A model generated the notes under the pieces. It searched no databases. It saw nothing but the letters and a program-made list of their open reading frames with translations, and was not told where the DNA came from. This document shows, piece after piece, positions 36,039-44,087 of a stretch of 64,000 nt of DNA. Source of the stretch: Acidobacteriota bacterium (GTDB lineage: Bacteria > Acidobacteriota > Thermoanaerobaculia > Multivoradales > Multivoraceae). A program made the translations under genes and the position numbers. Within the stretch, counting starts at the first letter, position 1. Every line of letters starts with the position of its first letter. The DNA is taken from positions 62,001 to 126,000 of the forward strand of contig JAJCXN010000051.1 in NCBI GenBank assembly GCA_029263415.1, written 5' to 3'.

Positions 36039-38195
36039 ATGTGCGGTATTGCCGGACTCCTCATTCGAGGGGCTGATCGGGAGAAGTCACGAACATGGAT
36101 CGATCGCTCTGCACGAGCAATGGTGACCTCGCTGCACCATCGCGGTCCGGACGCTGGCGCAGTCGAAGTCCTCGAACTTCCAGCGGCGATACCGACGTGC
36201 GACGACGCAAGCGTCGTGGAACCGACCACCATCGCTTTGGGGCATCGGCGACTTTCGATCATCGACGTCGCCGGATCCGCGCAACCGTGCTTCAACGAAG
36301 ATCGGACCGTAGCTGTCACCTTCAACGGCGAACTCTACAACTATCGCACTCTCCGTCAGGAGCTGATCGGCGCCGGCCATCAATTCTCAACCAACGGTGA
36401 CACCGAGGTCCTCGTTCACGGTTGGGAGGAATGGGGCCGAGAGTTGGTACAACGCTTGGACGGAATGTTCGCTTTCGCGGTTGCCGATCTCAGTCGCCGA
36501 CGTTTGTTTGCAGCTGTCGACCCCTTAGGCCAAAAGCCGCTGTACTACATGAAACCGGGCCCGGCTCCCCTCAACGCGGCTGCCAGTCGGCCACGGCTTC
36601 AGTTTGCGTTTGCTTCTGAGCCAAGAGCCTTCTTGACCATCGACGAACTCCGCGGGAGCGCCTCGTCCGAGGCTCTGGTCGGCTACCTGCTACACGACTA
36701 CATACCATCCCCGCACTCGATCTTCGAAGGCATCAAACGGCTAGCCCCAGGTTCATACCTAGAGCTCAACCCAGAAGCCGACTCCAGCCAAGCCCTCCTG
36801 GTCGAGCGCTACTGGCAGCCGAGCTTCACCGGAAGATCTCTCGGACAGCCGATGTCCACTGCTCACAGCCCGTCGGCGAACTGCGAGCGGCCCGGCCGCC
36901 CCGAGAAAGCTCTAGACCAAGCAGCAGAAGAGTTCTTGGAACTCCTCGGAGATGCCGTCGAGAAACGCTTGATGTCGGACGTACCACTGGGAATCTTCCT
37001 GTCCGGTGGCCTGGACTCCTCTCTACTCGTTGGTCTTTTGCGCGAGCGGCTCGGCAAAGACGCGGATCTAGACACGTTCTCGATTGGCTTCGCAGACGCG
37101 AGCTTCGACGAATCCGATCAAGCACAGCAAACCGCTGATGCCCTGGGCACGCGGCATCACCGCCAGCAGTTCGACCAGACCGAACTGCTGGCGGTACTGC
37201 CGCATGTCGCGGCGCACCTTGACGAGCCCTTTGCTGACCCGTCGGTTCTGCCGTTCTCCGTGCTCTGCCGAATGGCCCGCCGAAAGGTGACCGTGGCCCT
37301 CGGTGGCGACGGTGGTGACGAGCTTTTTGCCGGCTACGATCCATTCCGAGCGGTCGGCGCGGCACAACGCTTGGCCTTCCTACCACGCGGAATCTCTGCG
37401 CTAGCAGGTCTCATTCGATTGCTCCCATCGACCGACGGCAACATGCCGCTAGGCTTCAAAGCTGAGCGCTTTGCTCGAGGCTTGCGGTATCCCGCAAAGC
37501 TGCGCCCCGCCGTGTGGATGGGCGCTTTCTCACCGATCGAACTCGAACGACTCTGGCCTGAAGCAAAGGCGCAAGATTTCACGAAGCACTATGCGAGCGA
37601 ACTGTGGGCTCATCATGGTGACGAAACCGCGGCCGACCCAAACTCAAACACCGACTGGCACCGTGCAATGAGCCTCGCGCTCGGCTTCTTTCAGCGGCGC
37701 TACTTGCCCGACGACATCCTGGTCAAAGTCGATCGCGCGAGCATGATGCACTCACTGGAAGTCCGCAGCCCATTCCTTGACCGGCAGTTGGTTGAGTGGG
37801 CGAACGGGCTACCGCTGGAGTTCAAGTTTCAGCGACAGTTCCTCCGCCTCGGCACAGGCAAACCGGTGGCCCGTCGAGGCCTTCAACTCCTGGCGGCGCG
37901 CGCCAAGCGACCATGGACAGCTCTCGCTGGCGACATTGTCAACCGCCCCAAGAAGGGGTTCGGAATTCCCGTCAGGCGATGGCTCCGAGGTCCTCTCGCA
38001 GAGAGGCTCAACGCCGCAGGACGGTCGCTGCCAGAGATTCTTCCAGGCACTGACACGCAGAGACTTCGCTCGTTGTTGGCTCAGAACAACACCCGCGCCA
38101 CCGGCCAACCCAAGGAGTTGTGGTCGCTGCTGATGCTGGGTCTATGGTTGCGCCAGTGGCGTGAACAAGGAGTCGACATTGCGCGCTCTGCTTAG
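36039..38195 (+). CDS. asnB: glutamine-hydrolysing asparagine synthase
   Basis: 718 residues, longer than the roughly 630-650 usual. MCGIAGLL gives the N-terminal nucleophile Cys2 of the glutaminase domain, and the synthetase domain has the ATP-pyrophosphatase loop GIFLSGGLDSSLLVGLL. Extra length appears near the end of the glutaminase domain and around the Ser/Pro-rich linker at about residues 270-300. In glycan clusters AsnB-like enzymes often amidate a sugar acid or peptide rather than make free asparagine. It overlaps the next gene by up to 35 bases. Confidence 0.92.
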   Translation: MCGIAGLLIRGADREKSRTWIDRSARAMVTSLHHRGPDAGAVEVLELPAAIPTCDDASVVEPTTIALGHRRLSIIDVAGSAQPCFNEDRTVAVTFNGELYNYRTLRQELIGAGHQFSTNGDTEVLVHGWEEWGRELVQRLDGMFAFAVADLSRRRLFAAVDPLGQKPLYYMKPGPAPLNAAASRPRLQFAFASEPRAFLTIDELRGSASSEALVGYLLHDYIPSPHSIFEGIKRLAPGSYLELNPEADSSQALLVERYWQPSFTGRSLGQPMSTAHSPSANCERPGRPEKALDQAAEEFLELLGDAVEKRLMSDVPLGIFLSGGLDSSLLVGLLRERLGKDADLDTFSIGFADASFDESDQAQQTADALGTRHHRQQFDQTELLAVLPHVAAHLDEPFADPSVLPFSVLCRMARRKVTVALGGDGGDELFAGYDPFRAVGAAQRLAFLPRGISALAGLIRLLPSTDGNMPLGFKAERFARGLRYPAKLRPAVWMGAFSPIELERLWPEAKAQDFTKHYASELWAHHGDETAADPNSNTDWHRAMSLALGFFQRRYLPDDILVKVDRASMMHSLEVRSPFLDRQLVEWANGLPLEFKFQRQFLRLGTGKPVARRGLQLLAARAKRPWTALAGDIVNRPKKGFGIPVRRWLRGPLAERLNAAGRSLPEILPGTDTQRLRSLLAQNNTRATGQPKELWSLLMLGLWLRQWREQGVDIARSA

Positions 38196-39549
38196 CCTGC
38201 AGGCTCGGCACGCACACGGCCTGGCGATCGCCGCTTCGCTCTCGGGAGGCGCACTGGCGCTTCTCTACGCACTGCGTCACGGCCCCAGCATGATGGGTGA
38301 TAGCCAGTGGTACCTCGACGTTGCAGCCGCACTTGCTGGCGAGACGGGTATTCGTTTCGACTTCGTGCGACCGCCCGGATACCCCGCGTTCGCAGCGTTG
38401 GTTGCGATGGTCGCAGGCCCCGGCAACCTGGAGGCTTTGGCCTACGTGCACTGCGGCTTACTGTCGACCACAGCCTACGGCACCTATTGGATCGCGCGCT
38501 GGCTCGCACCGCAATCGACCGCGATGGCGGTCGCAGCCAGCGCGCTGGTGGCCTTCAACCCAACCGCTGTACAGAACGCGTTGATCATCTTGACAGAGCC
38601 GCTCGTCATGTTCTTGACCGTCGGTTTTGCTCTGTCGCTCGTCCGCTTCGTCGCCTGGCAGGAGGAGGCGCCTAACGGCTCCTGGGTCTCTCTAAGGAGC
38701 GTTGTCGTCGCTCTGTTTGGGGCGCTGTTGCTGGTCGTACGGAGCGACATGATCGCGATGGTCCTTCCTGCCGTGCTGGTGTCGATGTTCAGCGGCGGAC
38801 TGCGACCTGGAATGCCGCGCCTTGGCCGCTCGGTTGCAGCGAGCCTGATGGTGCTTGGACTATGCCTACCCGTCGTCGCCTGGCAATCCCGCGAGGCAGG
38901 CCAACTCACGCTGCTCGCAACTGGCAAAACGACTGACGAGAACCATCGCGGTTTCGCGCGATGGGTAACGACTCTGAATGTGTCGGAGTCTGAGTGGAAG
39001 CGCATGGTCTACGACGACATTGCCACGATGGCCGACCTGCCGCCGAACACATTTTCGGGCGCAACTGAAAGAGACCGCACCGCGACGTTGCTGGATCGAC
39101 TGGCTACGGAAGGAACGAGCCCAGCGCTCGAAGCCGAATGGGTGGCGCTCTCGGCAGAGCGGATTCGTCGCAATCCAATTGGCTATACCGTGGGGCTACC
39201 TCTGCGCCGATCGATCGACTTCTGGTTCTTCAAGCCAGTGGTCGGTAGCGATGGATTCGCTGCACGAACCACTCTGTCGGTCTACTACTGGTCATACGCA
39301 CTGCTCTTCGGCATCGGTACGATCGCTACCGTGATCTTTGCCGCTATGCCTCGGCACCCCCTGTTCGTCCTAGGCTGGCTGGTGCTCTTGCGCACCTACA
39401 GCATCTTGGGCGCGGGCGTTTTGACGGGGGTTGGGTTCTACGAGCAGCGCTACGTGCGTTGCGTGCAACCGCTGGTCTTGCTCATCGCAATCTGGGCGCT
39501 GCTTAGAGCAACCAGCGTGCTTCAGAAGTTGCCGCGAACGCGTGCGTAA
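38179..39549 (+). CDS. GT-C type membrane glycosyltransferase (PMT/ArnT-like)
   Basis: About 456 residues if the TTG at 38179 is the start; it has AAGGAG six bases upstream, whereas the GTG at 38161 lacks a comparable site. It is polytopic, with about ten hydrophobic segments. The first periplasmic loop has MMGDSQWYLDVAAALAGE and then FVRPPGYPAFAALVAM, the acidic and PPGYP signatures of GT-C enzymes that use polyprenyl-phosphate sugars. It pairs logically with the GT2 gene at 34957, which would make its donor. Confidence 0.85.
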   Translation: MRALLSLQARHAHGLAIAASLSGGALALLYALRHGPSMMGDSQWYLDVAAALAGETGIRFDFVRPPGYPAFAALVAMVAGPGNLEALAYVHCGLLSTTAYGTYWIARWLAPQSTAMAVAASALVAFNPTAVQNALIILTEPLVMFLTVGFALSLVRFVAWQEEAPNGSWVSLRSVVVALFGALLLVVRSDMIAMVLPAVLVSMFSGGLRPGMPRLGRSVAASLMVLGLCLPVVAWQSREAGQLTLLATGKTTDENHRGFARWVTTLNVSESEWKRMVYDDIATMADLPPNTFSGATERDRTATLLDRLATEGTSPALEAEWVALSAERIRRNPIGYTVGLPLRRSIDFWFFKPVVGSDGFAARTTLSVYYWSYALLFGIGTIATVIFAAMPRHPLFVLGWLVLLRTYSILGAGVLTGVGFYEQRYVRCVQPLVLLIAIWALLRATSVLQKLPRTRA

Positions 39550-39611
39550 ACGAGCCGCTCGCAAACCGCTTTCCCTGCCTTGGATTGCGCGCTGATCGAG
39601 CTCAGCGACCA

Positions 39612-40358
39612 CTAGAACCGACCGGTTCGCATCAATCGCGACTTGAATCGCGCCAGGAGATTCTGCACTGGTCCAGGCAAACCACGAACCAACAACTTAC
39701 GCAAGCGAAAGACCGCGGGAGACACATCCGGGATCGGCTGCTCATCCGGGATGCGCGTCGCTGCGATCTGCGTCGGCAGTCGACTGAGCGCCTCGCGGTG
39801 AACGTACAACAGCGTGTTGAACCGATACCAGAACGAGACCTGATGTTGCTCCTTAAGCAAAGGTCGAAGCGGGTCGTGCGCAATGAAGCCTTGCTTGCCG
39901 AAGAGGCGACGCCAAAACTCGTACGGCTGTTCATTGCGATGAAACTCACCTCCTTGCCCCGGGGGTGCAGCCGAGAACAGGATCAGCCCTCGGCTGTGCT
40001 CAGTCAGGTTGCGGACGAACCGCTCGCTTGCGGACCGCGGCAGGTGCTCCCCAACTTCCAGTGATTGCACCAGATCAAATCGACGATCTAGTCGTACGCG
40101 CTGGGACAGATCAGCAGCGAGGAACTGTGACGGCTTGATCAAGAGCGTCTCCTGGTCGACGTAGTCGCCGTCGATACCCAAGCAGTCGACCACCCCTCGC
40201 TGGCGCCAAGCCTCGAGCCATGTACCCCGAGCGCAGCCAACATCGAGAACGCTGGAGAGGCCCAAGATCGGCTGTAGCGACTGGGTGACAATTCGCGCCG
40301 ACTCCGTCGAGGAGACGTCGGCATAGCTCATGAAGTCGTCGTCGTACTGATCTGTCAT
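39612..40358 (-). CDS. SAM-dependent methyltransferase (class I)
   Basis: 248 residues from the ATG at 40358 (MTDQYDDDFMSYADV). The SAM-binding motif is SVLDVGCARGTWLEAWRQRG, followed by an acidic residue in CLGIDGDYVD and a motif-II-like RFDLVQSLEVGEHLP. Position in the glycan cluster suggests a sugar or lipid-linked acceptor. The frame is open further upstream without similarity. It lies 38 bases downstream of the second methyltransferase on the same strand. Confidence 0.85.
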   Translation of the reverse strand: MTDQYDDDFMSYADVSSTESARIVTQSLQPILGLSSVLDVGCARGTWLEAWRQRGVVDCLGIDGDYVDQETLLIKPSQFLAADLSQRVRLDRRFDLVQSLEVGEHLPRSASERFVRNLTEHSRGLILFSAAPPGQGGEFHRNEQPYEFWRRLFGKQGFIAHDPLRPLLKEQHQVSFWYRFNTLLYVHREALSRLPTQIAATRIPDEQPIPDVSPAVFRLRKLLVRGLPGPVQNLLARFKSRLMRTGRF

Positions 40359-40396
40359 AGAGCCGCTCGTCGAAGTGAAGGCACCAGCGACACGCG

Positions 40397-41362
40397 CTAC
40401 TGCGCCGTCTTCGGCGTGCGACTCGCGACGGCTTCCACACTCCGCTTGCGCCCACCAAACTTCCACGAATTCCCGTTGCGGAAGATCACGTAGGCACTAT
40501 CTGGATCGACCTCGGGTGAAGCGAGCCATCGCTCCACCATCGACTTTTCTAGGTACACAGTTTCCGGCGTTACCAACTGATCGAAAGCCACATGGCGGAA
40601 GAAGCGGAAACCTCTCTCGCCGATCCACAGGCTGTACAGATAGAGCGGCAGGCGGCGCAGCAAGCCCCAACGCGGCAGTGCACGCAGAACTTTCGCATAG
40701 ACGAAATAGGGAACGACCACCGGGGTCGCGATCGCGTACTTGGTGATCCACCACGGCAGCATAGAAGCTACCCGCCGCATCGGTTCGACTAGGCCGCGAA
40801 TGACACCGTTGCCTTCACGGGCATATACCCAGCAATGAAAACGGCCGCCAGGCTTGGTGTTGCGCAACACCGCCTCGAAGCCTCGGCTTGGGCTCTTGAG
40901 GTGATGCAGAACGCCAATGCAGTAGACCAAATCGAAACTGACATCAGCGAGCTCTGCATGCTCCGCGGCAGAGAAGTCGAGCAGGTCGGCTTGAACAACA
41001 AGCCAGTTAGCCCGATCGTGCTTCCGCGGGTTGGCTCGGAGTTCCTCGACACCAGCCGCCTCGTGCTTGTCAGCCTCTCGCATGCTGGCACGCGCAGCCG
41101 ACACCGAGTCACCCAAGTCGACTCCGACCAGCAAGCGCGGCTGCCAAGACAAGGCATGCTGAAGCAAGCTGCCGTTACCGCAACCAAGCTCAAGAACACT
41201 TGCTCCCTTAATGACGCTTTCGTCAAGCGGTTCGAACCACTCGACGAACTGCTGGTGCGTGTACACCGAACCGGTGGGTAAGTTGTTCCAGGAGCTGCTG
41301 AAAGCTTGAGCGGTCGCGTAGTCCGCGGCTGCCCCGGCGCTACTTGAGGGTGTGTGCGACAT
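40397..41362 (-). CDS. SAM-dependent methyltransferase (class I)
   Basis: 321 residues from the ATG at 41362 (MSHTPSSSAGAAADYATAQA). The SAM motif is GASVLELGCGNGSLLQHALS, then LVGVDLGDSVSAARASM and FDLVYCIGVLHHLKSPSRGF, as in type 11 methyltransferases. The C-terminal third has basic, hydrophobic stretches (YFVYAKVLRALPRWGLLRRL) that may contact membrane. It is first of a two-methyltransferase unit convergent with the GT-C gene. Confidence 0.88.
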   Translation of the reverse strand: MSHTPSSSAGAAADYATAQAFSSSWNNLPTGSVYTHQQFVEWFEPLDESVIKGASVLELGCGNGSLLQHALSWQPRLLVGVDLGDSVSAARASMREADKHEAAGVEELRANPRKHDRANWLVVQADLLDFSAAEHAELADVSFDLVYCIGVLHHLKSPSRGFEAVLRNTKPGGRFHCWVYAREGNGVIRGLVEPMRRVASMLPWWITKYAIATPVVVPYFVYAKVLRALPRWGLLRRLPLYLYSLWIGERGFRFFRHVAFDQLVTPETVYLEKSMVERWLASPEVDPDSAYVIFRNGNSWKFGGRKRSVEAVASRTPKTAQ

Positions 41363-41512
41363 AGGTTTTGGTTGGGAGGGGCGTCCAGAGGTTGCGAGCG
41401 GGGGCCGTATGAGGAACTCTAACTGAGGCGGCGTTCGCAACAGACAGAACTTCTACCGCTGAGGTGCTTGATTCTCTAGCCCTGAGTCCAACGGCACCGA
41501 ACCAAGCCCTAC

Positions 41513-41857
41513 GTTGCACGCCCCCAGAGTCCAATGCTGTCTTGCACCAGCTCGGTGTGTTGCCTCGAGTTCGGGTACTTATCTGCAAGTGGCCCAACCC
41601 AGGTCGATGGTTGCTGGCCGTATACGCCCGCCAAGAATCCTGCCAGTCAAAGTCGAAGTATCTAGACGAGTCCGCGTTAACAGCGCTCGAACCATCAACT
41701 GCCGGGGACAGCGCTTCCAGATCACGCTCGGCGAATCCTCGTTGTCCTCGAGCGTGTGCCTGCCAAGCTCGTGCAGGGCACGATGTCATGTACTTCTCAT
41801 TTGGTTCCTACCTCAAGCCTCGGCGCAGCATGCTGTCAGTTGTCCAACCACCAACGG
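41513..41857 (-). pseudogene. internally deleted second copy of the GST gene
   Basis: This stretch matches 33973-34233 (the C-terminal third of the GST), joined directly to sequence matching 34695-34775 (start codon and upstream DNA), so about 460 bases are missing from the middle. The relic still begins M-T-S and keeps QRGFAERDLEAL and SSRYFDF, then shifts frame before the end. The second copy's upstream region also lacks one palindrome arm. This is a duplicate that decayed after copying over about 7.5 kb. Confidence 0.85.
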
Positions 41858-41859
41858 CG

Positions 41860-42300
41860 CCAAGGTTGCTCAGCGTTGTCAAAACGTGGGCTCCAGTCAC
41901 CAAACAGATGCTCGCGAACAAGTCCGGTCGACTGGTCGCGACCTCGTCCGCTGCGGCCATCGTTGGCGCCGCGGGCCCGGCTGGCTACTCAGCCACCAAC
42001 GCTGCTGTGCTCGGCCTGGTGCGAGCTCTTGCCGTTGAGCTGGGACAGGCGGGGATTAGGGTCAGCGCGATCTTGCCGGGCTACATCGAAACCGAGATGT
42101 CACTGCAAGCACCACAGGCCTTCAAGGACGCCTGCCGCAGACGCTCCGCAATCGGGCGTATCGGCACACTTGAGGACATGGAGGGCATCGCCGTCTTGCG
42201 TCTCAATACAGTGATTTCATCACCGGCCAGAGCATCGTGATGGACGGCGGTCACACATTCATCCGACCTAGTCACTGGTCGTTGCGGCGCACGGCTCCGT
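41860..42300 (+). pseudogene. truncated, frameshifted short-chain dehydrogenase
   Basis: Only the C-terminal half of an SDR remains: SGRLVATSSAAAIVGAAG, then GYSATNAAVLGLVRALAVEL, GIRVSAILPGYIETEM and GRIGTLEDMEGIAV. The catalytic YxxxK reads YSATN, so the lysine is gone. One missing base near 42197 moves the end (SQYSDFITGQSIVMDGGHTF) to another frame. The N-terminal NAD-binding glycine motif is absent, replaced by the GST relic. The 258-residue open frame crossing both relics is therefore not a gene. Confidence 0.85.
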
Positions 42301-42347
42301 TTATCGCCGAACCTTCAGCTGGCCCAGTGTGCGGCTAGTGTTCTCCG

Positions 42348-44087
42348 CTAAAGCGCAGGGCGGCGCGACGGATACTCAACTTCGACGGCCATGCTAGCGG
42401 CTGGCGGAATGGTCCGCTGGATCGTTCCATCTGGCCAGATCACAACAATTGAGTCGACGCGTGACCGCGTTCCAAGTCCGAACGTGAGGATCGGCTCGGA
42501 CGAAGACAGATATCCGCGTTGAGCACGAAGTGTCCGCGACACCGCCAGGCCTTCCGCTTCAACCGTGACACGTGCCCCTAGGCCCCGAGGGTTACCAGCA
42601 GGCCCTTTGAGCAGGACGCGAACCCAGTGGCGATGGGCTCGCTCAGTTTGATTCTCGAGAACGATCGGTGCTCCCCCGTCTCTCGCAACGACCACATCGA
42701 GGTCCCCGTCACTATCGAGGTCCAGTGTCGCTGCGCCGCGGCCTGCCATGGGTCGAGCTGCTTCACTTAGGAAAGCGTTGGTGTGTTCGTGAAAGCGGCC
42801 ACGCCCGTCGTTGAGCAGCAATTGGAGCGTTTGCTGATAGGTACCCTCTGCCTCAGGGTACACGTGTCCGTTGGTGGTGAGAAGATCGAGGTCTCCGTCG
42901 AGATCGAAGTCCTCCGCAAGAACGCTCCAGCCGAGCTTGGCGTAGGACCATTTGGCGAGACCCGAAGGGTTTGCTTGGTCAAGAAACTGACCGTTGCCTG
43001 TCGCTCGGTAGAAGTTGTGCGTGTCCTCGACGAAATTGGTGACCACAATGTCCGGCACCAGATCGCCATCGAGATCCCCCGCGTCCGCTCCCATGGCTGC
43101 CTGGGTCGTGCCGCGATCGCTCAATGCCACACCGTTGAGGACGCCTGCTTCAGCGAACTCCAGTTCACCACGATTGAGGAACAGATGATTAGGACTTGAA
43201 TCGTTGGCCACGAACAGGTCAGGCCAGAGGTCGTCGTTCACGTGCACCATCAGCGTCGCCAGCCCATACCCTCCATGATCTGCAAGCGCGGCGGTTCGCA
43301 CAAAGAAGCCGCGACCATCGTTGCGGAACAGCAGGCTGGACGGGCGACCGTATCCCTTCGGACCACACGTCACAGGCTTGGCCTTCCATCGACAGTCGCC
43401 GCGGGGCTGCGTGGTTTCATCAAGGTAGGTGCTGACCACCAGGTCGAGATCTCCATCAAGATCGAAGTCTGCAAACGTCCCGCCCGCCGAAAGCACCGAA
43501 GGCACGTAGCCGGGGAGTTCGCGCATTTCGAAGCGGCGTCCGGGTCGGCGCAACAGAACGCGATCGGGGGCTCGCAAGGTGGCAACAAACAGGTCATCAA
43601 ACCCGTCGCCGTCGACATCGGCAACTGCACAACCAACGCCCCAAGCAGACTCCCCAAAATCCCAGCCTGCTTCGCGTTCAAACGTTCCGTAACGGTTGCG
43701 CCACAGAGTCCAAGGACGCAGCCCTTCTCGCCACGAACGATCACCGAGGGAGGTGGTCGACCCGTTGGGGACAAACAGTTCGAAGTCTTGGACCCCTTCA
43801 CGTGCGCGGTCCAGGTCGAGAACGCAGACCCCTTGACCGAGGGTGTCGGCAACATGGGTCTTCGCCGCGCCGCCCGAATGGACTGACGCGCCGTGACCGC
43901 GAAGCACGGAACCCACAAACGTCGGTGCAGTTGCGATCCTGGCACCGGCTGCGTCCGACGCTGAGGCGGGCGCATCGGCCGCCCCGATTGCGCTCATCAA
44001 CCACAGGCCAAGCCCCATCACGAAAAGGAGCCCGGCTGGGATCCTTGCCCACGAGAGGACTCTTCCAAGCAATGTCCGCTCGTACAA
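42348..44087 (-). CDS. FG-GAP/VCBS repeat protein with ASPIC-UnbV domain (CRTAC1-like)
   Basis: 579 residues with an N-terminal hydrophobic segment (LLFVMGLGLWLMSAIG). At least five calcium-type FG-GAP repeats are seen, such as DVDGDGFDDLFVATL, DFDLDGDLDLVVSTY, DLDGDLVPDIVVTNF, DFDLDGDLDLLTTNG and DLDSDGDLDVVVARD. A C-terminal ASPIC-UnbV domain follows (GARVTVEAEGLAVSRTLRAQ). This predicts a beta-propeller on the cell surface or in the periplasm. It starts at the base after the stop of the upstream VWA/haem gene, so the operon is tightly coupled. Confidence 0.9.
   Translation of the reverse strand: MYERTLLGRVLSWARIPAGLLFVMGLGLWLMSAIGAADAPASASDAAGARIATAPTFVGSVLRGHGASVHSGGAAKTHVADTLGQGVCVLDLDRAREGVQDFELFVPNGSTTSLGDRSWREGLRPWTLWRNRYGTFEREAGWDFGESAWGVGCAVADVDGDGFDDLFVATLRAPDRVLLRRPGRRFEMRELPGYVPSVLSAGGTFADFDLDGDLDLVVSTYLDETTQPRGDCRWKAKPVTCGPKGYGRPSSLLFRNDGRGFFVRTAALADHGGYGLATLMVHVNDDLWPDLFVANDSSPNHLFLNRGELEFAEAGVLNGVALSDRGTTQAAMGADAGDLDGDLVPDIVVTNFVEDTHNFYRATGNGQFLDQANPSGLAKWSYAKLGWSVLAEDFDLDGDLDLLTTNGHVYPEAEGTYQQTLQLLLNDGRGRFHEHTNAFLSEAARPMAGRGAATLDLDSDGDLDVVVARDGGAPIVLENQTERAHRHWVRVLLKGPAGNPRGLGARVTVEAEGLAVSRTLRAQRGYLSSSEPILTFGLGTRSRVDSIVVIWPDGTIQRTIPPAASMAVEVEYPSRRPAL

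Noticed and set aside
39590-39607. CGCTGA-TCGAGC-TCAGCG inverted repeat between the GT-C and methyltransferase genes.
   Set aside because: Only a 6-bp stem without a T-run; a bidirectional terminator is possible but not supported.
41464-42240. 258-residue plus-strand open frame.
   Set aside because: It fuses antisense GST relic sequence to a truncated SDR; only the second part is in a biological frame, and that part is itself broken.
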